Assembly (NCBI RefSeq): GCF_014841565.1 | Contig: NZ_JACYUD010000008.1 | Span: forward strand, 162,221-226,220 | From: Rhizobium sp. CFBP 8762 | Lineage (GTDB): Bacteria > Pseudomonadota > Alphaproteobacteria > Rhizobiales > Rhizobiaceae | Direction: 5' to 3' | Length of the DNA stretch: 64,000 nt | In this document: in pieces, positions 41,011 to 49,461 of the stretch | Numbering within the stretch: the stretch's first letter is position 1 | How the letters are laid out: the number at the start of each line of letters is the position of its first letter | Translations under genes and position numbers: made by a program | The notes under the pieces: model-generated | The model's database searches: none | The model's input: only the letters and a program-made list of their open reading frames with translations | Told to the model about the DNA's origin: nothing

Positions 41011-42012
41011 CTACCGCAAATTCACCAGCCACTGGCCCAAAGCCTGCAAAAACACCTCACGGTCACGGTAACTCCAATGGTCGTCCGTCTTGCTGCGCCA
41101 TAACGTTGCTTTTGCGGGAGCGGCGGCGCGTATCGCCTCGGCGTGTGCAAACGGCACGACAGCGTCCTTCTCTCCGTGCGCGATGAGCACAGGTACCCGC
41201 AGGTTTCGTGCTGCCGAGGCAGCGCTGGCCTGTGTGGGATCCAGGCCATGACGCTTGGCAGCGTCCGCAATAGCAGCCCCGATGATATCATCGGACAATC
41301 TGCTGCCGAAGAGCGCATACAAAACCGGCTGCTCTTCGCGTGCAATCGCGCGGACGGGTTGGCCGAGCGACAACACATCCCTTGGCGCGGACATGGCGAC
41401 GACGCCGCGAACGCGCGGGTCATGCGCTGCGGTTTGAATGGCAACTGCCGCGCCATAGGAGTGGCCAAGCAAGACATAATCGCCCCTGCCGAACCCGCGG
41501 CGTTGCGCATCATCCATCATCTGCTTCACGTCCTGCTTGTCATAAATGCCATTGGACGCCACATCCCCTGTGGACGCGCCAAACCCCCGCAAATCCGGCG
41601 ATAGTATTGTGTAACCCCGGCACAACAGCGCAGCATAGACATTGCGCATATCCGTTCCGTGACGGACGGAGTTTCGTGACCAACCATGAAGCAGAACCGC
41701 TACGCGGCTCTTGTCTGAAGCCCTCTCGCAAGGCGTCATCCCCGACGGCAATGCCTTACGCAACCGTTGAAATCGAACCTCTGTCGGGCGGGTAACCCAA
41801 TAGGCCAGTGTTGCCTTTGGAGGACCGACAGAGACCGTATAAGCCTCGTCAAGCAAAGTGCGATCAAACCTGTAATAATCAAGATCAACCATTGTCCGTC
41901 CACCATTGGGTGGCTCCAGCACAGCCCGTTCCACGCGTGCCTGCAACAGCGGATCGATCATTGCGCAACCGGACAAGGTTAGTATGAGAATAAAAACAAT
42001 AAGATGATTCAT
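41011..42012 (-). CDS. Alpha/beta hydrolase lipoprotein
   Basis: 333 residues. A short signal peptide ends in the lipobox LSGC (Cys16), so it is probably anchored to a membrane in the envelope. Hydrolase motifs: HGWSRN oxyanion region, nucleophile Ser185 in LGHSYG, acid in HGEKDAVV and base His in DDHWSYRD. GGGAGG precedes ATG 42012. Substrate unknown. Convergent with the WD40 gene 3 bp away. Confidence 0.87.
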   Translation of the reverse strand: MNHLIVFILILTLSGCAMIDPLLQARVERAVLEPPNGGRTMVDLDYYRFDRTLLDEAYTVSVGPPKATLAYWVTRPTEVRFQRLRKALPSGMTPCERASDKSRVAVLLHGWSRNSVRHGTDMRNVYAALLCRGYTILSPDLRGFGASTGDVASNGIYDKQDVKQMMDDAQRRGFGRGDYVLLGHSYGAAVAIQTAAHDPRVRGVVAMSAPRDVLSLGQPVRAIAREEQPVLYALFGSRLSDDIIGAAIADAAKRHGLDPTQASAASAARNLRVPVLIAHGEKDAVVPFAHAEAIRAAAPAKATLWRSKTDDHWSYRDREVFLQALGQWLVNLR

Positions 42013-42070
42013 GCCGCCTCCCGTGAGAATACTCTCGGAAGCAACTATGTCTTAATTAGGGTTTTATAAT

Positions 42071-42550
42071 TTACGGAAGTGGTGCCGGCTGATCTGATAA
42101 CGTCCGCAGGTATAAAATCAGGTTGGCACGGTCCTGTGTATTTTTGACTCCGCTGTAAGTCATCGTCGTTCCCGGCAGATAGGTACGGGGCGCTGCCAGA
42201 AAAGCGTCCAGCGACGCAAAGTCCCAGAGATGGCCGTCCCGGCCTCGTTTGCGCATCGCACCGGAATAGGTTGCGGTGGGAATAGCAGCCGCGCGACGGT
42301 TGACGATATTCCACAGATTGGGTCCGGCCAAAGCTCGCCCGCCCTTTTCGATCGTGTGACAGCGCTGGCACCTGCCGATCAATCCGGATGCCTGACTGGC
42401 ATCCCCCGTTGCCAGACGTTCGGTCAGGCTCTTCGTGGCACCGGGATCGGGGCGCTCGTCGTCATCCTGACCCGGCCAGAGCAACAGCGTCGCGATGACA
42501 CAAACCATCACGCTGCCCGCAACCACAATAAAGATTTTGGAGGGTGACAT
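42071..42550 (-). CDS. Membrane-anchored c-type cytochrome
   Basis: 159 residues. One N-terminal membrane anchor (about 6-25), then a class I cytochrome c fold with haem site CQRCH (61-65), GPNLWNIVNRRAA and an axial-methionine candidate in LPGTTMTYSG. The typical cytochrome c552/CycM form in alphaproteobacteria carries electrons to terminal oxidases. Periplasm-facing. Divergent from the small membrane protein gene. Confidence 0.9.
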   Translation of the reverse strand: MSPSKIFIVVAGSVMVCVIATLLLWPGQDDDERPDPGATKSLTERLATGDASQASGLIGRCQRCHTIEKGGRALAGPNLWNIVNRRAAAIPTATYSGAMRKRGRDGHLWDFASLDAFLAAPRTYLPGTTMTYSGVKNTQDRANLILYLRTLSDQPAPLP

Positions 42551-42636
42551 GAGCGCCGTGTTTCAGTTGGCCTGTTGCCGGGACGGAATTTGAGATATAC
42601 TCCCCTTATCAACCAGAGCACATAGCGAGGTTTGGC

Positions 42637-42912
42637 ATGCTGGACCAGTTGAAAGAACGTCGCAGGCAGGAAGCGAAGCGAGATCACTGGGCAATGCTGC
42701 GCTTCATGGCGACCAATGCTGCTTTCGGCATGGTGCTTGGCATTGTTGTGGCGGGTGTTCTGGTCTATTTTGATCTCGGCGGAATTGGCACACAACTGGG
42801 CCACTCGCAAAACCCCATACTGGTGTTTCTGATGCTATCCCTGCCGCTGGCATCCGTCTTTGGCGGCGCGGTGCTGACCTCAGCCATCATGTTGATGCCC
42901 TACAAAAAATGA
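42637..42912 (+). CDS. Small two-helix membrane protein
   Basis: 91 residues with two hydrophobic helices (about 24-45 and 62-85) after a charged RRRQEAKRD segment. I do not recognise a family function. Its TGA overlaps the ATG of the GNAT gene by 3-4 nt, so the two are translated together. Confidence 0.8.
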   Translation: MLDQLKERRRQEAKRDHWAMLRFMATNAAFGMVLGIVVAGVLVYFDLGGIGTQLGHSQNPILVFLMLSLPLASVFGGAVLTSAIMLMPYKK

Positions 42913-43427
42913 TGCGCCGCGCAACTGTCGATGACGCCGCCAATCTCGCAGCTTTGTCTATTCAGGTCTGGTTGCATACCTATGCGACCCAGGGCATCCG
43001 GCACGAACTGTCAAACTACGTTCTGACGGAATTGACAGAAGTGGCCTTCGCATCGGCTTTGGCCGATCCGGCCGAACGCTTCACGCTGTATGAACGGAAC
43101 GGCCATGTCCTCGGCTTCATTCGTCTGAAAACCGGCAGCGTCTGCCCTACGGACCCTGACTGCACGACCGAAATCGTCACACTTTACGTTCAGTCTCATT
43201 TTGTTGGTCAAGGTATCGGCGCTGACTTGCTGCGGCACGCGCTCTCTGGGTGCGAAACCGACTCAGTTTGGCTAACTGTTTACCACGGCAACACACGCGC
43301 TATCAGCTTCTACAAACGCGAGGGTTTCACATCGATAGGGTCAACATGGTTTGAACTCGGTACTGAAAAGCACGAAAACATCATCATGCAAAAGCAAACG
43401 GTGGCACTTGGCCACCGTTTACATTAG
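42909..43427 (+). CDS. GNAT family N-acetyltransferase
   Basis: 172 residues from ATG 42909; a second ATG at 42912 is equally possible. RimI-like: the acetyl-CoA loop VGQGIGADLL after the strand TEIVTLYV, and YKREGFTSIG at the end. Substrate unknown. A strong hairpin is embedded in the last ten codons. Confidence 0.88.
   Translation: MMRRATVDDAANLAALSIQVWLHTYATQGIRHELSNYVLTELTEVAFASALADPAERFTLYERNGHVLGFIRLKTGSVCPTDPDCTTEIVTLYVQSHFVGQGIGADLLRHALSGCETDSVWLTVYHGNTRAISFYKREGFTSIGSTWFELGTEKHENIIMQKQTVALGHRLH
43396..43420 (+). terminator. Hairpin inside the 3' end of the GNAT gene
   Basis: AAACGGTGGC (43396-43405) and GCCACCGTTT (43411-43420) form a perfect 10-bp stem with a 5-base loop and TTT at its end, while still coding for the last residues of the acetyltransferase. 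It lies between convergent genes and could stop transcription from both sides. Confidence 0.6.
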
Positions 43428-43436
43428 GAATTCGGT

Positions 43437-44027
43437 TCAGGCGGCTCTGCGCTGCGGCTGGCGCTCCAGCATGGCACCGCTGGCCGTCAACATGCCCGCA
43501 GCATCGGCCAGATAACCATCCTTCAGTTCCAGACCCAGAAAACGCGACCGTTCGAACGGGCCGGGCATCACCAGATGCTGGGCATGGCGGGCGAAAAAGC
43601 CGAAACGTTCGTAGTAAGGGGCATCCCCCACCAGCAGTACAGCACCATGGCCGCGCTTTGCAGCTTCGCCAATGGCAGCGCGCATCAGGCTGGAACCTAC
43701 ACCCTGCCCTTCAAAGCTTGAATCCACCGCCAGTGGCCCAAGCAGCAAGGCTCGCACGGTTTCGCCTCCAGCATTCACGCCGGCTGAAACATGCCACAAA
43801 CGCACGGTGCCGATAACGTGACCATCGCGGTCGCGCGCTACCAGCGCTAAACCTTCCGCAGGCACACGATTGCGGCGCAGCGTTTCGGAAGACTTGCGGC
43901 GGCGCTCCGGGCCCATGGCGCGGTCCAGCAGACGCTCGCGCGCCACGACATCGCCAGCGTTTTCAACATCGATGGTAAACGCGGCTTCGCCAAGGAAAGC
44001 GCGTGCAGTGTCAACAACAGCGGCCAT
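43437..44027 (-). CDS. GNAT family N-acetyltransferase (YhbS-like)
   Basis: 196 residues with the COG3153 form: LGPLAVDSSFEGQGVGSSLM, then VLLVGDAPYYERFGF. GGGAGGC lies before ATG 44027. The family acetylates small molecules or proteins; target unknown. It follows the ornithine decarboxylase gene on the same strand, so it might be a polyamine acetyltransferase, but that is inference only. Confidence 0.9.
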   Translation of the reverse strand: MAAVVDTARAFLGEAAFTIDVENAGDVVARERLLDRAMGPERRRKSSETLRRNRVPAEGLALVARDRDGHVIGTVRLWHVSAGVNAGGETVRALLLGPLAVDSSFEGQGVGSSLMRAAIGEAAKRGHGAVLLVGDAPYYERFGFFARHAQHLVMPGPFERSRFLGLELKDGYLADAAGMLTASGAMLERQPQRRAA

Positions 44028-44068
44028 GAAAGCCTCCCGCTATTAAACGTAAAGATAATTGTGAAAGG

Positions 44069-44092
44069 GAGCGCCGATTTGTTACGGCGCTC
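44069..44092 (-). terminator. Hairpin after ornithine decarboxylase
   Basis: GAGCGCCG (44069-44076) pairs with CGGCGCTC (44085-44092), 8-base loop, 7 bp after the decarboxylase stop. A T-run flanks it on the plus-strand side only, so efficiency is uncertain. Confidence 0.55.
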
Positions 44093-44098
44093 TTTTGA

Positions 44099-45235
44099 TT
44101 AGATAACGTAGGACTTCAAGGGCTCGAAGCCGTTGAATGCCACCGCCGAATAGGTGGTGGTGTAAGCCCCTGTACCTTCAATCAGCACTTCGTCACCAAT
44201 CGTCAGCGTGACCGGCATCGGGTATGGCTTCTTTTCGTAAAGCACGTCGGCACTGTCGCAGGTCGGGCCAGCCAGAACGCAGGGCTCCATCGCGTCGCCA
44301 TCGCGCTCGGTCCGGATGGAGTAGCGAATGGCTTCGTCCATCGTTTCTGCCAAACCACCGAACTTGCCGATGTCGAGGAAAACCCAGCGCACATCGTCAT
44401 TGTCCGACTTCTTGGAGACCAGCACCACTTCCGCCTTGATCACACCGGCATTGCCAACCATGCCACGGCCGGGCTCGATGATGGTTTCCGGCAGCTTGTT
44501 GCCGAAATGCTTGCGCAGCGCACCATAGATGGCCTGACCGTAGGCTTCTGCCGTCGGTACATCCTTGAGGTACTTGGTCGGGAAGCCCCCACCCATGTTC
44601 ACCATTTTCAATTCAATGCCCTGCTTGGCAAGCGAAACGAACACGCGCTTGGCATCGCCCAAAGCGGCATCCCAGGCATCCAGCTTGGTCATCTGCGAAC
44701 CGACATGGAACGACACGCCGTAGGACACGAGGCCGAGCTGGTGGGCGTAGACGAGAACGTCGACAGCCATCTGCGGAACGCAGCCAAACTTGCGCGACAG
44801 CGGCCATTCAGCGCCTTCGCCATCGGTCAGAACGCGGCAGAACACGCGTGCGCCGGGGGCTGCACGGGCCACTTTTTCAACTTCTTCATGGCTATCGACC
44901 GCAAACAGGCAAACACCGAGCGCGAAAGCGCGGGCCACATCACGCTCTTTCTTGATCGTGTTGCCGTAGGATACGCGTGCAGGTGTCGCACCAGCGGCCA
45001 GCGCCATTTCGATTTCAGCGACGGACGCGCAATCAAAATTGGAACCCATGCCTGCCAACAGCTTCAGGATTTCCGGTGCCGGGTTTGCCTTCACCGCGTA
45101 GTAAATGGCGCTATCGGGCATGGCGTGACGGAACGCTTTGAAATTGTCCTGCACAACGTCAAGGTCGACCACAAGGCATGGACCTTCCGGGCGCTGGGTG
45201 GTGATGAAGTCGCGAATGCGTGCCGTTGTTGTCAT
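44099..45235 (-). CDS. Ornithine/lysine decarboxylase, type III (fold III)
   Basis: 378 residues from ATG 45235; the frame extends 22 codons upstream but that part belongs to the leader. PLP-binding Lys49 in YYAVKANP, the glycine loop MVNMGGGFPT and EPGRGMVG, and the active-site Cys326 in GPTCDSADVL match eukaryote-type ornithine decarboxylases of alphaproteobacteria, usually called odc or speF-type. It makes putrescine. A long structured leader, like the speF RNA motif reported upstream of this gene in alphaproteobacteria, precedes it. Cytoplasmic dimer by family knowledge. Confidence 0.93.
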   Translation of the reverse strand: MTTTARIRDFITTQRPEGPCLVVDLDVVQDNFKAFRHAMPDSAIYYAVKANPAPEILKLLAGMGSNFDCASVAEIEMALAAGATPARVSYGNTIKKERDVARAFALGVCLFAVDSHEEVEKVARAAPGARVFCRVLTDGEGAEWPLSRKFGCVPQMAVDVLVYAHQLGLVSYGVSFHVGSQMTKLDAWDAALGDAKRVFVSLAKQGIELKMVNMGGGFPTKYLKDVPTAEAYGQAIYGALRKHFGNKLPETIIEPGRGMVGNAGVIKAEVVLVSKKSDNDDVRWVFLDIGKFGGLAETMDEAIRYSIRTERDGDAMEPCVLAGPTCDSADVLYEKKPYPMPVTLTIGDEVLIEGTGAYTTTYSAVAFNGFEPLKSYVI

Positions 45236-45640
45236 AGAACTGATCCATTCCAAAGATCCGGGAAAACCGGGCCAGAACAACCGGAAAACCGGGGTGGACA
45301 AAGAGTTGAGTCAGCAACGCTTCCGAACCAGCCTGTGGAGACCCTGGAACAGAACGCATCGCGTGACCGCGATAGTTTGAACCGCACACTCTGTCAGGAG
45401 AATGTGGTTCGGCTTTGTCTGCCTTGGATTGGGAGGGTGAACCTACCGCACGTCGGCAATGATGGTGTGCCTCTTCAGTAACCCCGGCTGTTGGAAAGCC
45501 GGCAGAGAACCAGAAAGGCCCGCACCGTCGTTGCTTCATATGTCCTCGCCATCCCGGTTGGCCGGGAAAACGACTGGAGGGGTTAGTTCCAGGTACCTTA
45601 CCGATTTCCTCACCTTGTCGAGGAAGCGGCGGACACACAT
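45236..45640 (-). ncRNA. Structured 5' leader of the decarboxylase gene, speF-motif candidate
   Basis: About 400 bp without a conserved protein between the decarboxylase and the LysR gene. On the minus strand it holds many hairpins: ATCGCG/CGCGAT (45358-45373), a GAACC/GGTTC stem (45379-45410), CCGGCT/AGCCGG (45484-45502), CCCGG/CCGGG (45553-45566), TTCCTC/GAGGAA (45606-45625), and two CCGG-n4/5-CCGG units (about 45258-45292) close to the start codon. A conserved speF RNA is known from this place in alphaproteobacteria, thought to regulate polyamine synthesis. The ends are estimates. Confidence 0.6.
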
Positions 45641-45794
45641 GGGCACGTGCGACTTTGGGCAAGGCGGAGATATGAAAAATCTTTGTCGCAATCAAGACCT
45701 AATTTCAGTGAAGCCGAATTTTTTTCGTTGCCTGTTGGGCGCGCATCGTTCACATTTCATGAACAATTGCTTTTATGACGGGATGCAACACTTT
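45641..45794. other. Upstream half of the divergent decarboxylase/LysR region
   Basis: About 154 bp that should carry the promoters of both the leader RNA and the LysR gene. A TTGATT on the minus strand near 45695 is a possible -35, but no good -10 follows at the usual spacing. Confidence 0.3.
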
Positions 45795-46718
45795 ATGGAC
45801 ACTCTGACACGCATGCGCGCTTTCATCGATGTGGTTGATGCACAAGGGTTTTCTGCCGCAGCACGCAAGGTTGGGCGCTCCAAGGCGCTGCTGTCAAAAT
45901 ATGTTCGCGAGCTGGAAGACGAGCTGGGTGCGCTGCTGTTGAATCGCACCACCCGACAATTTTCTTTGACCGAATCCGGCAATACCTACTACCGCACCGC
46001 ATCGGAAATTCTGAAGGAGATCGACAGCCTGTCCGATCTGGTTCGAGAGAACAATACCGACCTCAAAGGACGACTCAAAATTTCAGCACCACGCACCTTT
46101 GTCGACGCGGAAATCGGCCAGTCATTGATTGATTTCGGGCGCGAACATCCAGAGCTTTCGCTGGAAATCGTGTCCGATGACCGTTTCGTCGATCTGGTGG
46201 AAGAAGGGTTCGATGTTGCCATCCGCATCACCCGGCTGGAAGACTCCGGCCTGATTGCGCGCAAGCTCGATGACTTTTCCCTCAAAATGTGTGTAACGCC
46301 GGAGTTTCTGGAGCGGGTGGGTGAAATCAAGCATCCGAGCGATCTGGCCCGCCTGCCCTGTATCATCGATACCAACGGCCGCTCTCACAACAACTGGCGT
46401 TTCGTCGATCCCGCCTCGGGTGCAGGGTTCAGCGTACCGGTCAGCGGCCATATCGAGGTCAACAGCCCCATCGCAGCCGTTCGTGCCGCAACCACTGGTC
46501 TGGGCGTGGCGCAGGTGCCGGAATTCATCGCGCGCTCCAAGATTGCCGAGGGCACGCTGGTGGCCGTGCTGGATGAATATCTGCCGACTGACCGGGGGAT
46601 ATACGCAATATATCCGCACCGCCGCTATCTTCCGGCCAAAGTTCGCACACTGGTTGACTTTCTCCACAGCTGGTTTCGTAAAAACAGTCAAACAGATGCG
46701 TTACGTAATTCCGTCTAA
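45795..46718 (+). CDS. LysR family transcriptional regulator
   Basis: 307 residues from ATG 45795; ATG 45783 adds four residues and the longer frame runs into the leader. HTH: MRAFIDVVDAQGFSAAARKVGRSKALLSKYVRELE; C-terminal substrate-binding domain. It resembles the AaeR/DmlR-like group. It is divergent from the decarboxylase and 22 bp before the DUF1007-nickel exporter pair, so either could be a target. Confidence 0.92.
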   Translation: MDTLTRMRAFIDVVDAQGFSAAARKVGRSKALLSKYVRELEDELGALLLNRTTRQFSLTESGNTYYRTASEILKEIDSLSDLVRENNTDLKGRLKISAPRTFVDAEIGQSLIDFGREHPELSLEIVSDDRFVDLVEEGFDVAIRITRLEDSGLIARKLDDFSLKMCVTPEFLERVGEIKHPSDLARLPCIIDTNGRSHNNWRFVDPASGAGFSVPVSGHIEVNSPIAAVRAATTGLGVAQVPEFIARSKIAEGTLVAVLDEYLPTDRGIYAIYPHRRYLPAKVRTLVDFLHSWFRKNSQTDALRNSV

Positions 46719-46739
46719 TTTGGCAGCCAAGAGCAATTT

Positions 46740-47390
46740 ATGAAAACCGTGTTTCTGACCACCGCCACATTGCTGCCTGCGTTGCTTTATGCGCCGCTAT
46801 CGGCACTGGCACATCCTCATATCTTCGCCGAAGCCCGCCTTGAGGTAATGGCTGGCGAGAACGGCGCCATTTCCGAGCTGCGCGATGTCTGGCGCTTTGA
46901 CGAAATGTTTTCCGCCAGCGTGCTGATGGATTTCGACAAGAATGCCAACACGAAGCTGGACCCGGAAGAACTGGCGGAAGTCAGCAAGACGGTGCTGGAA
47001 TCGCTGGAAGAGTATAATTATTACACGTCTATTACGCAGGACGGCAAAAACATTCCCGTCCTCAAGCCGGATACCATCCATGTGGATTTTCAGGATGGAC
47101 GGCTTCTGATGTTCTTTTCCGTCAAGCCGAGCCAGCCGATGCCAATCAAGGGCCGTATGACATTCGGGGTCTGGGACCCCACCATGTATACGGCTATGGA
47201 TTTCACCAAGGACGACGATCTCGTTGCCACTGGCCCGCAGTTTGCCTCTTGTAAAAAGCAGGTTGTGCGGCCCGATCCCGATGAGGTTCTGGCACAAAAT
47301 CAGGCCAACCTGACGGATGCATTTTTCAATGACCCAACCGGCACCGACATGTCAAAAATGTTTGCGACCCGCCTTGAGGTAACATGCTGA
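46740..47390 (+). CDS. DUF1007 family periplasmic protein
   Basis: 216 residues with a signal peptide (about 1-24, ending ALAHPHIF). His-Pro-His at the mature end may bind metal. DUF1007 proteins precede nickel/cobalt transporters and are thought to be their periplasmic partners. The stop lies 4-7 nt inside the start of the transporter gene (7-nt overlap). Confidence 0.87.
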   Translation: MKTVFLTTATLLPALLYAPLSALAHPHIFAEARLEVMAGENGAISELRDVWRFDEMFSASVLMDFDKNANTKLDPEELAEVSKTVLESLEEYNYYTSITQDGKNIPVLKPDTIHVDFQDGRLLMFFSVKPSQPMPIKGRMTFGVWDPTMYTAMDFTKDDDLVATGPQFASCKKQVVRPDPDEVLAQNQANLTDAFFNDPTGTDMSKMFATRLEVTC

Positions 47391-48427
47391 AACTGAAACC
47401 TGTTACCGTGCTGGCCGCTGTGTGTGTGCTGGTGCTGTATTCCCACTCTGCGTTCGCGCAATCGCCTCTGGGTATAGGCAGCGCGGAACCGGCCTTTCAG
47501 ACCGGCGGTCTGTTTGGCTCGTTCTTCGCCTGGATCAACCAGCATCAGCAAAGCTTTTACCGCGCCCTGAATGCCGGGCTGAAAGACATGCGGGATAATC
47601 CCTGGAGCGCCGCGTGGCCGCTGATTGGCATCTCCTTCGCCTATGGCGTGTTCCACGCCGCTGGCCCCGGGCACGGCAAGGCCGTCATCTCATCCTATAT
47701 GATAGCCAATGAAATCCAGTTGAAACGCGGCATTGTGCTGTCCTTCGTTTCCTCGCTGTTGCAAGGTCTGGTGGCCGTTCTGGTGGTGGGGGCTGCTTAT
47801 CTGGTGCTGCGCGGAACCTCGATCACCATGACGCAGGCGACGCAATTTCTGGAGATTGCAAGCTTTGCCCTGGTTGCTGCCTTTGGCGCGTGGCTGCTGT
47901 TCAAGAAAATCCGCTCGCTACTGGCCCGCCCGGCATCGGTCGACGTTGCCTGCAATGCTTCGTCCAGTTTTAGCGCTTCTTCCGCACTCACGGGTGCACG
48001 CGGGCCGGTCAAGCTCAGCTACCGTCATGAGACCATCGGCGAGAACGAAGCCTGTGCCGTCTGCGGCAACAGCCATGCCGCCGACCCCCACTTGCTCAGT
48101 GGTGAGCGTTTCAATCTGCGTGAAGCGTGGTCGGCAATCATCGCAGTCGGCCTTCGGCCGTGCTCGGGTGCGCTGATCGTTCTGTCCTTCGCACTGCTGA
48201 ACGGACTGTATGGCGCGGGGTTGCTATCCGTGTTCGCCATGTCGATTGGTACGGCCATCACCGTATCGGTGCTGGCCACGATGGCCGTTCTGGCCAAGGG
48301 GCTGGCACTGCGATTTGTCAGGACCGGGTCCACCGCATCGCTGGTAACCCACGGCATTGAGATTGCCGGGGCGCTTCTGGTGCTGGTTCTGGGGCTGACG
48401 CTTCTGGGTGCCGCGCTAACGGCTTAG
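47384..48427 (+). CDS. Nickel/cobalt exporter (NicO/RcnA-like)
   Basis: 347 residues: signal-like N-terminus, then about six membrane helices with the family motifs FHAAGPGHGKAVISSY and GLRPCSGALIVLSFA. A cytoplasmic loop (about 185-240) carries CNASSSF and CAVCGNSHAADPH, cysteine and histidine pairs that could sense metal. Probable Ni/Co efflux or uptake in the inner membrane together with the DUF1007 protein. Its TAG stop (48425-48427) is the first three bases of a palindromic repeat. Confidence 0.9.
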   Translation: MLKLKPVTVLAAVCVLVLYSHSAFAQSPLGIGSAEPAFQTGGLFGSFFAWINQHQQSFYRALNAGLKDMRDNPWSAAWPLIGISFAYGVFHAAGPGHGKAVISSYMIANEIQLKRGIVLSFVSSLLQGLVAVLVVGAAYLVLRGTSITMTQATQFLEIASFALVAAFGAWLLFKKIRSLLARPASVDVACNASSSFSASSALTGARGPVKLSYRHETIGENEACAVCGNSHAADPHLLSGERFNLREAWSAIIAVGLRPCSGALIVLSFALLNGLYGAGLLSVFAMSIGTAITVSVLATMAVLAKGLALRFVRTGSTASLVTHGIEIAGALLVLVLGLTLLGAALTA

Positions 48428-48451
48428 AGCATATCCGAAGATTATGCTCTA
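48425..48451. repeat. TAGAGC-bounded palindrome, copy 2
   Basis: TAGAGCATA (48425-48433) and TATGCTCTA (48443-48451), perfect 9-bp arms. It lies between convergent genes: the plus-strand exporter stops at its left TAG and the minus-strand gene stops at its right CTA, so one short element ends both genes and may act as a two-way terminator. Confidence 0.75.
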
Positions 48452-48664
48452 AAGCCCGCGCCGACGCTGGTAGCGCGCCCGTAGCCAGAAGATCAGGAAA
48501 AACGCCAGCACGAAGCCCGTGCCGACGACGGCTGCAAGCCAGGGGGAAATCTGGCCGAGATCGATCATGATCGTCGGCAAGAGGAAGAATGCAAAGCCGA
48601 CGATCAGCAGAATGATGGCCGCAGCCCACGCAGGAGACCGGGGTTGCTTGTCTAACTGGCTCAC
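48449..48664 (-). CDS. Small two-helix membrane protein
   Basis: 71 residues from GTG 48664, with helices at about 12-32 and 40-62 and a basic tail RARYQRRRGL. No function recognised; similar short proteins are common in Hyphomicrobiales. The start overlaps the end of the upstream acetyltransferase gene by 4 nt. Confidence 0.8.
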   Translation of the reverse strand: MSQLDKQPRSPAWAAAIILLIVGFAFFLLPTIMIDLGQISPWLAAVVGTGFVLAFFLIFWLRARYQRRRGL

Positions 48665-49356
48665 GCCTCACCCCCATCGGTCAGGCTGGCACGGATATCC
48701 TGCAATCGGCGTTTCTGAACGCCGTCTTCGCCAATATTTTCTCGGGCCAGCCAGAGATCGAAAGCTCGGGCCAGCAGGGGCCACTCGCCGTCAATCATGG
48801 AGAACCACGCGGTATCCCGATTGGCACCCTTGGAAATCATGTGCTGTCGGAAAACGCCTTCGAAGGTAAAGCCCAGCCGTTCTGCTGCCCGTTTGCTGGC
48901 GAGGTTGCCATTGTGGCACTTCCACTCGTAACGGCGGTAACCAAGATCTTCGAACGCATGTTTGGCCATCAGGTAGTGGACTTCGGTGGAGAGCGGCGAG
49001 CGGGCCATGTCCGGACCGTGAATGACTCCACCCACTTCCACTGAACCATTGGCCGGGTCGGCGCGCATATAGTTGGCCATTCCCACGACTTGACCGGTGG
49101 CATTATCGCGGAAAACCTGTGCCACCCAGCCATTGGTCTTGTTGGTTTCAAGCCAAGCGGCGAAATCGTCTATCGAGCCAAAATCATCTTGCGTAAAATA
49201 GGTCAGCAGCGGGTTGATCCCTTGCTTACCACCAAAGGCATCCCAAAGCGCTTGCACATGGGCATCGCGATCATAGGGCAGCAGGCTCACAAACCGGCCC
49301 GTTGCAGTGATTGCGGCAGGGGCAGCGCAGCCCTTCCAATGTGCCAGATTGTCCAT
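48661..49356 (-). CDS. GNAT family N-acetyltransferase (RimJ/RimL-like)
   Basis: 231 residues from ATG 49356 (GGAGGACACC upstream); the frame extends 18 codons further. RimJ/RimL signatures: GWVAQVFRDNATGQVVGMANY, VEVGGVIHGP, then YRRYEWKCHNGNLASKRAAERLGFTFEG. The family acetylates protein N-termini or small amines; target unknown. Translationally coupled to the small membrane protein. Confidence 0.9.
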   Translation of the reverse strand: MDNLAHWKGCAAPAAITATGRFVSLLPYDRDAHVQALWDAFGGKQGINPLLTYFTQDDFGSIDDFAAWLETNKTNGWVAQVFRDNATGQVVGMANYMRADPANGSVEVGGVIHGPDMARSPLSTEVHYLMAKHAFEDLGYRRYEWKCHNGNLASKRAAERLGFTFEGVFRQHMISKGANRDTAWFSMIDGEWPLLARAFDLWLARENIGEDGVQKRRLQDIRASLTDGGEA

Positions 49357-49461
49357 GGTGTCCTCCCGTTGGAGGTTCTGGATAGGGCAGGTTGCATACG
49401 CACGCAACAAAAATGAGGGGGCAGCCCCCTGTTCGCAATCAAGGCCGCCCCTTTTGCCGTG

